From the NCBI GenBank assembly GCA_000434235.1, contig FR891970.1, positions 38,884 to 64,267 on the forward strand: a stretch of 25,384 nt of DNA. Direction: 5' to 3'. Both the position numbers and the translations under genes were made by a program. Numbering within the stretch: the stretch's first letter is position 1; each line of letters starts with the position of its first letter. Shown piece after piece: positions 1 through 8,310 of this stretch. Under the pieces are notes generated by a model. The model was not told the DNA's origin. It made no database searches and saw nothing but the letters and a program-made list of their open reading frames with translations. This stretch comes from Alistipes sp. CAG:268 (GTDB lineage: Bacteria; Bacteroidota; Bacteroidia; Bacteroidales; Rikenellaceae).

Positions 1-272
1 CCTCCTCGACGTTCGTCTTCCTTCAGTTCTGGAACATGTTCAACGCCAAAGGGTTCGAAACCCGCCATTCGGTCTTCACCTGCCTGAAGGGCTGTCGGGA
101 GTTTTTCCTCATCCTTGCCGCCATAGGTGTCGGCCAGGTGCTCATCGTCGAGTTCGGCGGTCCCGTGTTCCGTACCGTACCGCTCACATGGGGCGAATGG
201 GCGGCTGTGATCGGTCTTACGTCGCTCATTGCCTTCGGCGGCGAGGCCGTGCGTGCGCTGCGGCGGAGGTGA
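1..272 (+). CDS. Calcium-translocating P-type ATPase, PMCA type (C-terminal fragment)
   Basis: Only the last 89 residues are inside the window; the reading frame is open at base 3 and ends with TGA at 270-272. The visible part corresponds to the last transmembrane helices of a P2-type cation pump (Cation_ATPase_C region). It contains a QFWNMFNAK segment like the QLFNEINAR segment of plasma-membrane calcium ATPases, followed by hydrophobic helices around an IVEFGGPVFRTVPL loop that matches the IVQFGGKPF loop of PMCA pumps. It ends in a short basic tail, RALRRR. The role inferred from the family is ATP-driven export of Ca2+ across the inner membrane. The catalytic DKTGT and nucleotide-binding domains lie upstream and cannot be checked, so ion specificity rests on tail similarity alone. 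A strong hairpin follows 46 bp after the stop. Confidence 0.82.
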   Translation, partial: SSTFVFLQFWNMFNAKGFETRHSVFTCLKGCREFFLILAAIGVGQVLIVEFGGPVFRTVPLTWGEWAAVIGLTSLIAFGGEAVRALRRR

Positions 273-318
273 ATAAATACCTGTGTCGTTTGCTGATCGG
301 TTCCGACTCCGGTAAAAG

Positions 319-354
319 AAGATCGCCGCAACCCGAAGGTTGCGGCGATCTTTT
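319..354. terminator. Bidirectional intrinsic terminator between the P-type ATPase gene and gdhA
   Basis: A perfect 15-bp stem (319-333 paired with 338-352) closes a CGAA loop. It is flanked by AAAA on the left (314-317) and TTTT on the right (351-354), so it can terminate both the + strand ATPase transcript and the - strand gdhA transcript that converge here. Confidence 0.88.
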
Positions 355-375
355 CGTATGGATCCGTACGGCGGA

Positions 376-1713
376 CTACAGGATGCCCTGCTCGACCATC
401 GACTTGGCCACCTTCATGAAGCCGGCGATGTTGGCGCCCTTCATGTAGTTGATGTAGCCGTCCTTCTCCGTGCCGTACTCGAGGCAGGCGTGGTGGATCG
501 ACGACATGATCTGGTGCAACTTGGCATCGACCTCCTCGGCCGTCCAGTTGAGCTTCTGTGCGTTCTGCGTCATTTCGAGGCCCGATGTGGCGACGCCGCC
601 GGCGTTCACCGCCTTGCCCGGTCCGTAGGGGATCTTCGCCGCGATGAAGGCGTCGATGGCCTCCGGGCGGCAACCCATGTTCGAAACCTCGGCCACGATC
701 TTCACGCCGTTGGCCAGCAGCTTCTTGGCATCCTCGCCGTCAAGCTCGTTCTGCGTGGCGCACGGCATGGCGATATCGACCTTCACCTCCCACGGCTTGC
801 GGCCCGGGATGAACTGTGCTCCGGGGAACTTGTCGGCATAGGGAGCCACCACGTCGTTGTTCGAAGCGCGCAGCTCGAGCATGTAGGCGATCTTCTCCTT
901 GTTGAGGCCCTCGGCGTCGTAGATGTAGCCGTCGGGACCGGAGATCGTCACGACCTTGGCACCCAGCTCCGTGGCCTTCGTTGCGGCGCCCCAGGCGACG
1001 TTGCCGAAGCCCGAGATGGCGATCGTCTGGCCCTTGATGTCCATGCCGGCCTTCTCGAGCATCTGGCGCAGGAAGTAGACGGCGCCGAAGCCCGTGGCCT
1101 CGGGACGGATGAGCGAACCGCCGTAGGTCATGCCCTTGCCCGTCAGTACGCCCGTATTCTCGCGTGCCAGCTTGCGGTACATGCCGTAGAGGTAGCCGAT
1201 CTCGCGGCCGCCCACGCCGATGTCACCGGCCGGAACGTCGGTCTCGGGACCGATGTGGCGCCACAGCTCGGTCATGAAGGCCTGGCAGAAGCGCATTACT
1301 TCGCGGTCCGATTTACCCTTGGGGTTGAAGTCCGAACCACCCTTGGCGCCGCCCATCGGCAGCGTCGTCAGTGCGTTCTTGAAGATCTGCTCGAAGCCGA
1401 GGAACTTCAGGATCGAGGGGTTCACCGAGGGGTGGAAACGCAGACCGCCCTTGTAGGGGCCGATGGCGTTGTTGAACTGGAAGCGGTAGCCGGTATTGAC
1501 CTGCACCTCGCCCTTGTCGTCTACCCATACGACCTTGAACGTGAAGCTGCGGTCGGGCTCGACGATACGCTCCGCGATGCGGTTGGCTTCGAATTCGGGG
1601 TGCTGGTTGTAAGTCTCTTCCACGGTCATCAGAACCTCGCGCACGGCCTGCAGGTATTCGCTTTCGCCGGGGTGCTTGCGCTCGAGTTCCGCCATAAGTT
1701 TGTTTACGTTCAT
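376..1713 (-). CDS. gdhA: Glutamate dehydrogenase, hexameric bacterial type (probably NADP-specific)
   Basis: A 445-residue protein, the normal length of small hexameric glutamate dehydrogenases. It catalyses reductive amination of 2-oxoglutarate with ammonium to glutamate in the cytoplasm. The substrate-binding Lys88 lies in GPYKGGLRFHP, the catalytic Lys124 in PMGGAKGGSDF, and the catalytic Asp164 in PAGDIGVGGREIG. The Rossmann dinucleotide-binding loop is GFGNVA at 235-240. NADP preference is inferred from the biosynthetic family and is not proven by a residue. The start is the ATG at 1711-1713, giving MNVNKLMAELE, with no plausible start upstream. A promoter core lies about 35 bp upstream, and the gene ends 22 bp from the bidirectional terminator, so it is probably monocistronic. 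Confidence 0.97.
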   Translation of the reverse strand: MNVNKLMAELERKHPGESEYLQAVREVLMTVEETYNQHPEFEANRIAERIVEPDRSFTFKVVWVDDKGEVQVNTGYRFQFNNAIGPYKGGLRFHPSVNPSILKFLGFEQIFKNALTTLPMGGAKGGSDFNPKGKSDREVMRFCQAFMTELWRHIGPETDVPAGDIGVGGREIGYLYGMYRKLARENTGVLTGKGMTYGGSLIRPEATGFGAVYFLRQMLEKAGMDIKGQTIAISGFGNVAWGAATKATELGAKVVTISGPDGYIYDAEGLNKEKIAYMLELRASNNDVVAPYADKFPGAQFIPGRKPWEVKVDIAMPCATQNELDGEDAKKLLANGVKIVAEVSNMGCRPEAIDAFIAAKIPYGPGKAVNAGGVATSGLEMTQNAQKLNWTAEEVDAKLHQIMSSIHHACLEYGTEKDGYINYMKGANIAGFMKVAKSMVEQGIL

Positions 1714-1747
1714 AGTTGAAGTTGTTTAAGGTTGTTCGATCTGTTTA

Positions 1748-1769
1748 CAAATATAAGAATATTTCTTAT
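1748..1769 (-). promoter_or_regulatory. gdhA promoter -7 box with overlapping inverted repeat
   Basis: On the minus strand, 1755-1748 reads TATATTTG, which matches the Bacteroidetes -7 consensus TAnnTTTG. No clear TTTG -33 element is visible at the expected distance. The box overlaps an inverted repeat, ATAAGAA-TAT-TTCTTAT (1753-1769), that could be an operator, although AT-rich repeats of this size also occur by chance. Confidence 0.55.
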
Positions 1770-1793
1770 GGTTTGTTACTCCGCAGGGTAAAA

Positions 1794-4700
1794 TTATTTT
1801 GATTTTTTATGTTCCTCCTCCCCGGGGGCCGTTTCGCGAACCATTCCCCGGTTCGAACGGCCGTCCACGCAGACCCACAGCGGGCGGTCGAAGCGCACGT
1901 GCCGCAGGTAGGTGCCTTCGTAGAGGGCCTTGCGGGCGTCGAGCAGATCCTCGCGGAAAATGCCGTCGCCGCGGAAGGGGTTGATAGTCAGGTATCCTAC
2001 GCCCAGCGAGGTGACGTTTTGGAAGAAGTGCGTGCCCTGCGAGGGCTCGACGTCGAACCGCTCGATGCCGCACTCGACGATCACCTTTGCCTCGGAGATG
2101 TGGGTCCACTTGACCGGGACGCCCAGGAACGGGTCCGACGACCCCCAGCGGCCCGGGCCTACCAATATATAGGTGCGTTGTTCGTCGCGCATCCGGGCGT
2201 TTAGCGCGAGCAGTTCGTCAGCGATCTTCTCCGTGGCGAGCGAGTCGAACATCGGCGTTTTCACGTAGACGATGTCCGAGATGTCGTTCATGCGGCCGAT
2301 GCCGAGGGCCTGCTCGCCGTAGATGAGTGCATGGTCGGGCGTTTCGCTGCTCCAGTCGATCGGGCGGTTGTCCTGGTTGTCGATGATCGGTCGGATCTGC
2401 AGCAGGTTGAAGATCTGCTGCTGTCCGGCCGGGACATCCATGTTCACCGCAAACTCGACCTCCACCGGGCAGCGCATCTCCTCGGTGCCCATGCGGAGGA
2501 TGTCCGAAACGATCTCGGCCAGCGGGAAGGTGTTGTACTTGAGTATGTTGTTGAAGGTAATGACCTTGCGGCCGCGGTCGAAGGGGCTGTCCGAGATGCG
2601 CTCGTTCTCGCGGTCCCAGACCGAGCAGACGAAGCGAGCGTTGCGCATCCCGTCGATTTCGCGGACGTTGAGCCGGTGAAGGTTCACCGCGTCGTCGATC
2701 GACGTGCGGAACTCCTCGGGGCTGAGGCTCAGGGCCAGCACCTCGTTCTGCGTGTCGCGCAGCGCCAGTTCGGGGGTCGAGGTCTGCAGCACCTTCTGCG
2801 GGTATCGGGGCGAGAAGCGCAGTGTGCGCCCGCCGTCCACCACGAGTTTGCCCAGACCCATCGCCACGTTGCAGACTCCGTCTTCGGGCCGCTCGTCGCC
2901 GATCGGGTAGTAGTTGATCGAGCGGGCCACGCCCGAGCAGGTCGGGAAGTAGAGCCCGTCCTGCTCCGTGCCGCACACCTCCTGGATGATGACGGCCATC
3001 TTCTCCTCCGAGATGAGGTTCTGCGAGGTCTGGATGTAGGCCCGCGATGCGGCGAAGTAGACCGAGGCGTAGACGCTCTTGACGGCGCGCAGCAGCAGGC
3101 GCAGCATCTGGTCCTCGTTCTTCGTGAAGGGGATCATGTAGGTCGAGTAGATGCCGGCGAAGGGCTGGTAGTGCGAGTCCTCGAGTTTCGACGACGAGCG
3201 CACGGCCAGCGGCGTGCGCACCGTGCGGATGTAGGCCTTGAGCTCCTGCTGCAGGCGGGGCGGCACGTAGGAGGAGACGAACTCCGAGAGGATCTCTTCG
3301 TCGGAGAACTCCTGCGAGACGACGTATTGCAGTCCGTTCATCCGGATGAACTCGTCGAAATATTCCGTGGCGATGACCACCGACCGGGGGATCATGATGC
3401 GCACGCCTTCGTGCTTGTCGTACTGGCGGTACTTGATGAGCATCGAGTTCATGAATGCCAGGCCGCGGGCCTTGCCGCCGAGCGAACCTTCGCCGATGCG
3501 GGCGAAGGCGATGGCGTCGGAGTAGGTCTCGGCATCGAAGCGTGCCACGACGCCCTGCCCGAGCAGCGTGCGGTAGTCGCGGATGAGGTTCACCAGCACG
3601 CGGCGGTGCTCCTCGACCGACGTGAAGTGGCTCTTGTTGTACTGGCGGATCGAGGCGGCCAGCGGAAAGAGGCCGCGCGAGTAGAGCCACTTCGAGAGGT
3701 GGTTCTGCGAGGTGTGGTACTCGAAGGCTTCGTCGGGGATCGAGGCGATCATCTCCTGCATCTGCGCCAGGTCCCTGGCCCGGCCGATCTCCTCGCCCGT
3801 GGCGGGGTCCTCGAAGACGAAGTCGCCGAAGGCGAACTCGCGGTCGATGTAGTCGTGCAGCTGCGAGAGCAGTGTCTTGGAGTTCTTGGCGATGAATCCG
3901 GCGCCGAGCGCCTCGGCCTGCTCGCTGAAGGCCGTCTGCGAGGACTGCAGCAGAACGGGCATCAGCGGGTTGTCGTTCTTGATGCGGCGGCAGAGGTCGA
4001 TGCCGGCGTCGGGCTTCTCGCTCTCGGCCGGATCCTCGCGGTGCAGGACGAACCCCACGTCGGAGATTACTCCCAGCAGGTTCTGCTTGTAGCGGTCGTA
4101 GAGCTCGACGGCCTCCTCGTAGCAGCGGGCCAGCAGGATCTTGGGCCGGGCCCGTTTGCGGAGTACCTGCTGCTGCTCGTTGAAGGCGTCCTTCAGGAAC
4201 TCGGTGTTCTGCAGCAGGATCAGCTTGTAGAGTTCGGGCAGGTAGGTCGAGTAGAAGCGGATCGAGTCCTCGACGAGCAGGATCGCCTGCACGCCGCCGA
4301 CCGAGATGTCCTCCTCGGCGTTCATCTTGTCCTCGACGAGCTTGATGATGGCGATGATCAGGTCCGTGTTGCCGTGCCAGCAGAAGATGTAGTCGAGTCC
4401 CGAGCGGTCCTGCTCCCCGAGCCGGCGGTAGATGTCCTTCGAGAAGGAGGTCAGCAGTGCGATTGGGATCTGCGGGTGGCGCTCCTTGGCGAGTTTGGCA
4501 AAGGTGAAGACGTCGGGTTCGCCGACGTTGTACATCGTCAGGATGAAGTCGTAGGAGTCGTCCTCGGCCAGCGCCTCGAGCGCCTCGCGGGTCGAACTCA
4601 CGCGCGTGAACGAGGGCGGATTCGACATGTTGAGGTCCAGATACTCCTGATTGATCTGCGATTCGATGTGGCCGTCCTCCTCGAGGATGTAGCCGTCGTA

Positions 4701-4799
4701 GCTGCAGCAGACGAGCAGGATCTTGTGGATGCGGTATTTCATGAACCGGTAGTGGGTTCGGCTCTCGTCGGGCATGTATTGTTCGAGACTTTTGGCCAT
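1794..4799 (-). CDS. Receiver-like domains fused to a PEP synthase-type (PPDK_N) ATP-grasp domain; function unknown
   Basis: A 1001-residue protein. Residues 24-160 resemble a response-regulator receiver fold that has lost its acidic pocket. Residues 170-320 look like a second receiver with the usual residues: acid pair E177/D178 (ILLVEDS), phosphoacceptor-like D247 (GVISDVG), S286/S287, and K305 (FIAKN). The region from about 434 to 805 matches the nucleotide-binding domain of PEP synthase and pyruvate phosphate dikinase: glycine loop GSLGGKARGL (438-447), VRSSS...ED (533-541), VEVEFAV (779-785) and LQIRP (800-804). The remaining 196 residues carry GPGRWGSSDP (881-890) but no phosphohistidine swivel motif and no PEP-binding TIM barrel, so it should not make PEP by the usual route. 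The start was placed at the ATG at 4797-4799 (MAKSLEQYM), because the 50 residues upstream run through the promoter and the divergent gene. Receiver assignments are from fold-level pattern reading. Confidence 0.85.
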   Translation of the reverse strand: MAKSLEQYMPDESRTHYRFMKYRIHKILLVCCSYDGYILEEDGHIESQINQEYLDLNMSNPPSFTRVSSTREALEALAEDDSYDFILTMYNVGEPDVFTFAKLAKERHPQIPIALLTSFSKDIYRRLGEQDRSGLDYIFCWHGNTDLIIAIIKLVEDKMNAEEDISVGGVQAILLVEDSIRFYSTYLPELYKLILLQNTEFLKDAFNEQQQVLRKRARPKILLARCYEEAVELYDRYKQNLLGVISDVGFVLHREDPAESEKPDAGIDLCRRIKNDNPLMPVLLQSSQTAFSEQAEALGAGFIAKNSKTLLSQLHDYIDREFAFGDFVFEDPATGEEIGRARDLAQMQEMIASIPDEAFEYHTSQNHLSKWLYSRGLFPLAASIRQYNKSHFTSVEEHRRVLVNLIRDYRTLLGQGVVARFDAETYSDAIAFARIGEGSLGGKARGLAFMNSMLIKYRQYDKHEGVRIMIPRSVVIATEYFDEFIRMNGLQYVVSQEFSDEEILSEFVSSYVPPRLQQELKAYIRTVRTPLAVRSSSKLEDSHYQPFAGIYSTYMIPFTKNEDQMLRLLLRAVKSVYASVYFAASRAYIQTSQNLISEEKMAVIIQEVCGTEQDGLYFPTCSGVARSINYYPIGDERPEDGVCNVAMGLGKLVVDGGRTLRFSPRYPQKVLQTSTPELALRDTQNEVLALSLSPEEFRTSIDDAVNLHRLNVREIDGMRNARFVCSVWDRENERISDSPFDRGRKVITFNNILKYNTFPLAEIVSDILRMGTEEMRCPVEVEFAVNMDVPAGQQQIFNLLQIRPIIDNQDNRPIDWSSETPDHALIYGEQALGIGRMNDISDIVYVKTPMFDSLATEKIADELLALNARMRDEQRTYILVGPGRWGSSDPFLGVPVKWTHISEAKVIVECGIERFDVEPSQGTHFFQNVTSLGVGYLTINPFRGDGIFREDLLDARKALYEGTYLRHVRFDRPLWVCVDGRSNRGMVRETAPGEEEHKKSK

Positions 4800-4825
4800 T
4801 GTGATGCTGTTTTTGGATCCTTGAA

Positions 4826-4833
4826 CAAAAATA
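4826..4833 (-). promoter_or_regulatory. -7 promoter box for the receiver/ATP-grasp gene
   Basis: On the minus strand this reads TATTTTTG, matching TAnnTTTG, 26 bp upstream of the ATG at 4799. It sits back to back with the opposing box at 4847-4854 in a 76-bp intergenic region. Confidence 0.5.
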
Positions 4834-4846
4834 AGGAAAAAATTCT

Positions 4847-4854
4847 TACCTTTG
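4847..4854 (+). promoter_or_regulatory. -7 promoter box for the GNAT-like gene
   Basis: TACCTTTG matches TAnnTTTG. It lies 21 bp before the ATG at 4876, which places the transcript start near 4860. This argues against the in-frame TTG at 4852, which would fall inside the promoter box. A TTG at 4821-4823 is a weak -33 candidate with slightly long spacing. Confidence 0.55.
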
Positions 4855-4875
4855 AAATCGGAAAAAACGAAAACG

Positions 4876-6075
4876 ATGAGCAAGGAGAAATACACGCTGC
4901 AGGAGGTTACGACGCCGGCGCTCGAACGCGAGTGGCTCGACCTCCCCAAACGGATCTACCGCGGCAACCGCAACTGGGTCTGCCCGCTCGATGACGACCT
5001 GCGCGAGGTCTTCGACCCGGCCCGGAACGAACTCTTCGCCGACGGCGAGGCGATCCGCTGGGTGGTCCGCGACGCCCGCGGCGAGGTGGTAGGCCGTATC
5101 GCCGCCTTCTACAACCGCGAAAAGGCGGCACTCGAGGAGCAGCCCACGGGAGGCTGCGGATTCTTCGAGTCGATCGAGGACCAGCAGGTGGCCGACCTGA
5201 TGTTCGATGCCGCCCGCATGTGGCTCGCAAGCCGCGGCATGGAGGCGATGGACGGCCCGATCAACTTCGGCCAGCGTCGCGACTGGTGGGGCCTTCTGGT
5301 CGAGGGCTACGAGTTCCAGCCCCTCTACAAGAACCCCTACAATCCGCCCTACTACAAGGAGCTGTTCGAGAACTACGGCTTCAGGAACTACTTCAACCAG
5401 AACAGCTATATCTGGCGCGTCAATGCCTCGGAGGCCAACAAGTCGATCTTCGCCCGGGCCGGACGCCTCGATGCGAGCTATCATGTCGAGAACATCGACA
5501 TGAACCGTCTGGAGGAGGCCGCCGAGGATTTCCGCGTGATCTACAACAAGGCGTGGGCACTCTTTTCGGGCGTGAAGCCCATGACCCGCGAAGAGGCCAT
5601 CGAGATGGTCCGCGAGATGAAGCCGATCATCGACCCCCGGATCATCTTCTTCGCCTACTTCAACGAGGAGCCCATCGGCTTCTTCATCACCGTCCCGGAC
5701 CTGAACCGTCTGATCGGGAAGTTCAACGGCAAGTTCGGCCTCTGGCAGAAACTGCGCCTGCTCTGGGACCTGAAGGTGCGCAAGTCGTGCGACCGCATCT
5801 TCGGCATCATTTTCGGCATTGCGCCCGAGTTCCACGGGCGGGGCGTCGAGTCGGCCATCATGGTCAAGTACTACGAGTTCCTCGAGATGACCAAGAACCA
5901 GTACAAGTCGATGGAACTGGCGTGGATCGGCGATTTCAACCCGGTGATGAACCGCATGATCGAGACCTACGTCTGCGCCACCAAGCACAAGATGCACACC
6001 ACCTACCGCTATCTGTTCGACCGCGAGAAGGAGTTCAAGCGCTGCCCGCGCCTGGGTGTGAAGCGCCGCGAATAA
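4876..6075 (+). CDS. GNAT-like N-acetyltransferase family protein
   Basis: A 399-residue protein, probably cytoplasmic, with no signal peptide. The C-terminal part (about 225-385) looks like an acetyl-CoA-binding GNAT fold: [20 protein letters not shown] (256-275) fits strands beta-3/beta-4, and [22 protein letters not shown] (308-329) fits motif A with its pyrophosphate-binding loop and helix. It is followed by an [18 protein letters not shown] segment like GNAT motif B. The N-terminal part contains [21 protein letters not shown] (60-80), another beta-hairpin pattern of the same fold, so the protein may be a tandem GNAT. A central aromatic stretch ([17 protein letters not shown], 153-169) is notable. 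The substrate cannot be read from sequence. The gene is first in an apparent operon and ends 28 bp before gcvT. Confidence 0.8.
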   Translation: MSKEKYTLQEVTTPALEREWLDLPKRIYRGNRNWVCPLDDDLREVFDPARNELFADGEAIRWVVRDARGEVVGRIAAFYNREKAALEEQPTGGCGFFESIEDQQVADLMFDAARMWLASRGMEAMDGPINFGQRRDWWGLLVEGYEFQPLYKNPYNPPYYKELFENYGFRNYFNQNSYIWRVNASEANKSIFARAGRLDASYHVENIDMNRLEEAAEDFRVIYNKAWALFSGVKPMTREEAIEMVREMKPIIDPRIIFFAYFNEEPIGFFITVPDLNRLIGKFNGKFGLWQKLRLLWDLKVRKSCDRIFGIIFGIAPEFHGRGVESAIMVKYYEFLEMTKNQYKSMELAWIGDFNPVMNRMIETYVCATKHKMHTTYRYLFDREKEFKRCPRLGVKRRE

Positions 6076-6103
6076 CCGGAAACCTGAAAACACAAACCAT
6101 ACC

Positions 6104-7204
6104 ATGAAAACTACCGCATTCACCAAGTATCACATCGCCGCGGGGGCCAAGATGGCCGAGTTCGCGGGGTACAATATGCCGATCGAGTTCACGGGCATCA
6201 ACGACGAGCACATGACCGTCCGCAACGGGGCGGGCGTCTTCGACGTGAGCCACATGGGCGAGATCTGGGTCAAGGGCCCGAAGGCCGAGGCGCTTCTGCA
6301 GCGCATCACCACCAACGACGTCGCAAAGCTCTACGACGGCAAGGTGCAGTATTCCTGCATGCCGAACGGCCGGGGTGGCATCGTCGATGACATCCTCGTC
6401 TACCGCATCGACAAGGAGACCTACATGCTCTGCGTCAATGCCGCCAACATCGACAAGGACTGGGCCCACATCTGCGAGCAGGGCAAGGCCTTCGGCATGG
6501 AGGCCGGCAGCGGCAAGGAGCTCTACAACGCTTCGGACGAGATTTGCCAGCTCGCCGTACAGGGTCCGCTGGCGATGAAGATCGTGCAGAAGATGTGCTC
6601 GGAGCCGGTCGAGCAGATGGAGTACTACACCTTCCGCAAGATGCCTGTCGCCGGTTGCGACGCGATCCTCTCGATCACGGGCTATACGGGCTCGGGCGGC
6701 TGCGAGATCTATGTGGCCAACGAGGACGGCGACAAGTTGTGGAAGGCCCTGTGGGAGGCCGGAGCCGAGTACGGGCTGAAGAACATCGGCCTCGGGGCGC
6801 GCGACACGCTGCGTCTGGAGAAGGGTTTCTGCCTCTACGGCAACGACATCGACGATACGACCTCGCCCATCGAGGCCGGCCTGGGCTGGATCACCAAGTT
6901 CGCCGAGGGCAAGGAGTTCATCGACCGTCCGCTCATGGAGCGGCAGAAGGCCGAGGGCGTTGCGCGCAAACTGGTGGGCTTCAAGATGGTCGAGCGAGGC
7001 ATCCCGCGCCACGGATATACCCTGGCCGCTCCGTCGGGCGAGCCGATCGGCCACGTCACTTCGGGAACGATGTCGCCCTGCATGAAGGTGGGCTTCGGTC
7101 TGGGTTATGTGGCTGCGGCCTATGCCAAGCCGGGTACGGAGATTGCGGTGGTGATCCGCGAGAAGCCCGTCAAGGCCGAAGTGGTGAAGATACCGTTCAT
7201 TTAA
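6104..7204 (+). CDS. gcvT: Aminomethyltransferase, glycine cleavage system T protein
   Basis: A 366-residue protein, the usual T-protein length. It transfers the aminomethyl group from lipoylated H protein to tetrahydrofolate, releasing ammonia and 5,10-methylenetetrahydrofolate. Family signatures are [29 protein letters not shown] near the N terminus, [11 protein letters not shown] (91-101) with the conserved aspartate pair D95/D96 that includes the folate-binding catalytic Asp, and [14 protein letters not shown] (191-204). [21 protein letters not shown] (230-250) is followed by the C-terminal barrel with [21 protein letters not shown] (316-336). The start ATG gives [10 protein letters not shown]. 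gcvH and gcvP are not in this window, so the partners must be encoded elsewhere. It lies 28 bp after the GNAT-like gene and 18 bp before the DHODH-like gene, so cotranscription is likely. Confidence 0.96.
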   Translation: MKTTAFTKYHIAAGAKMAEFAGYNMPIEFTGINDEHMTVRNGAGVFDVSHMGEIWVKGPKAEALLQRITTNDVAKLYDGKVQYSCMPNGRGGIVDDILVYRIDKETYMLCVNAANIDKDWAHICEQGKAFGMEAGSGKELYNASDEICQLAVQGPLAMKIVQKMCSEPVEQMEYYTFRKMPVAGCDAILSITGYTGSGGCEIYVANEDGDKLWKALWEAGAEYGLKNIGLGARDTLRLEKGFCLYGNDIDDTTSPIEAGLGWITKFAEGKEFIDRPLMERQKAEGVARKLVGFKMVERGIPRHGYTLAAPSGEPIGHVTSGTMSPCMKVGFGLGYVAAAYAKPGTEIAVVIREKPVKAEVVKIPFI

Positions 7205-7222
7205 TTCAGAAAAAACGATACG

Positions 7223-8191
7223 ATGAAAGCAAAATACCTCGGGCTCGAACTGAAGAGCCCCGTGATCGTCAGCAGCTCGCCCTATACGGCGAAGATGGAG
7301 CACATCGAGCGCTGCGTGAGCAACGGTGCCGGTGCCGTGGTGCTGAAATCCATTTTCGAGGAACAGATCTACCGTGAGGCGGCATCGCTCGACCGCATGG
7401 AGGGATACGGCGATGCCGGCGAATACCTCGAGCGTTACCTCGGCGATGCCTACAAGGGCGAGTTCCTGGAGCTGACGCGCCGCGCCGCAACGACGGGGGT
7501 GCCTGTCGTGGCGAGCATCAACTGCGTGGGGGCCGGCGAGGCCTGGATCGAATATGCGCAGTCGATGGAGCAGGCCGGGGCTTCGGCGCTGGAACTGAAC
7601 ATCTTCCTGTTGCCTACCGACCGGCATGCCGATGCCGTGCAGCTCGAACAGGGCTATGCCGAGATCGTGCGCAAGGTGGCCGGTGCGGTGAAGGTCCCCG
7701 TTTCGGTGAAACTGCCGATGCGCCTGACCAACGTGCTGTCGGTGTGCGATGCCCTGCTGGCCCGCGGAGCCCGGGGCGTGGTGCTCTTCAACCGCTTCTT
7801 CGAGCCCGATATCGACATCGAGAAGATGTCGTTTGTCAGCGGGGACCCGTTCAGCGAGGCCGGGGAACTGCGCAACGTGCTGCGCAGCACGGCGCTCTGC
7901 GCCCATGTGCTCCCGCAACTCGACATTGCCGTATCGACGGGCGTACACGACGGTGAGGCTGCCGTCAAGGCGCTGTTGTGCGGCGCTTCGGCCGTGCAGG
8001 TCTGCTCGGCCATCCACAAGTCGGGCTATGAGGTGATCGGCGAGATCTCCCGCTTCATCGACGACTGGGCCGCCCGCCACGGGTTCGATTCGCTCGAGGC
8101 TTTCCGCGGGCGCATGGATTACGGCTCGGCCGAAGGCGACCACTACCAGCGTGTGCAGTACATGAAGTATTTCCCCCACGGCGTGGAGTAG
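7223..8191 (+). CDS. Dihydroorotate dehydrogenase-like flavoprotein lacking the catalytic base motif
   Basis: A 322-residue FMN-binding TIM-barrel protein of the DHODH family. The N terminus MKAKYLGLELKSPVIVSSSP resembles class 1 PyrD. VKLP with Lys163 and the FMN phosphate-binding segment STGVHDGEAAVKALLCGASAVQV (238-260) are conserved. However, the position normally holding N-x-S-(C/S)-P-N, with the Cys or Ser that deprotonates dihydroorotate, here reads ELNIFLLPTD (124-133), so the catalytic base is absent. The C terminus also carries an extra segment after 275. A standard class 2-like PyrD is encoded at 19978-21168, so this paralogue is unlikely to be the pyrimidine enzyme. Its substrate is unknown; another flavin-dependent oxidoreduction is possible. 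It is the last gene of the run starting at 4876 and is followed by a strong hairpin. Confidence 0.88.
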   Translation: MKAKYLGLELKSPVIVSSSPYTAKMEHIERCVSNGAGAVVLKSIFEEQIYREAASLDRMEGYGDAGEYLERYLGDAYKGEFLELTRRAATTGVPVVASINCVGAGEAWIEYAQSMEQAGASALELNIFLLPTDRHADAVQLEQGYAEIVRKVAGAVKVPVSVKLPMRLTNVLSVCDALLARGARGVVLFNRFFEPDIDIEKMSFVSGDPFSEAGELRNVLRSTALCAHVLPQLDIAVSTGVHDGEAAVKALLCGASAVQVCSAIHKSGYEVIGEISRFIDDWAARHGFDSLEAFRGRMDYGSAEGDHYQRVQYMKYFPHGVE

Positions 8192-8235
8192 TTTGTTGTC
8201 CGGAGGAGCCGCAGAGGTCCCTATCATCGCGAAAT

Positions 8236-8269
8236 GACCCCCGAATGTCCGGCCGGACATTCGGGGGTC
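8236..8269. terminator. Perfect 34-bp palindrome, probable bidirectional terminator
   Basis: The two 17-base halves (8236-8252 and 8253-8269) are exact reverse complements with no spacer; the centre is CCGG. It lies between the converging DHODH-like gene (+) and HD gene (-). The flanking T-tracts are weak (TCTCTTTG on the right), so termination efficiency is uncertain. Confidence 0.68.
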
Positions 8270-8310
8270 TCTTTGTTCAGGGGGGGCGTATCGGGGTGTC
8301 GCGCCGCAGG

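Noticed and set aside
4800..4949. An N-terminal extension of 50 residues on the receiver/ATP-grasp protein
   Set aside because: The extension covers both divergent promoters and the first codons of the opposite gene; MAKSLEQYM at 4799 is the plausible start.
2331..4994. An 887-residue open frame on the + strand opposite the receiver/ATP-grasp gene
   Set aside because: It is a mirror of a GC-rich real gene: its product is a V/L/D/R-rich string with no domain, it runs through the promoter region, and the minus-strand frame has clear family motifs.
8236..8269. The perfect 34-bp palindrome as a recombination or attachment site
   Set aside because: It sits exactly between two converging genes with no integrase, flanking repeat or mobile gene; a terminator explains it.
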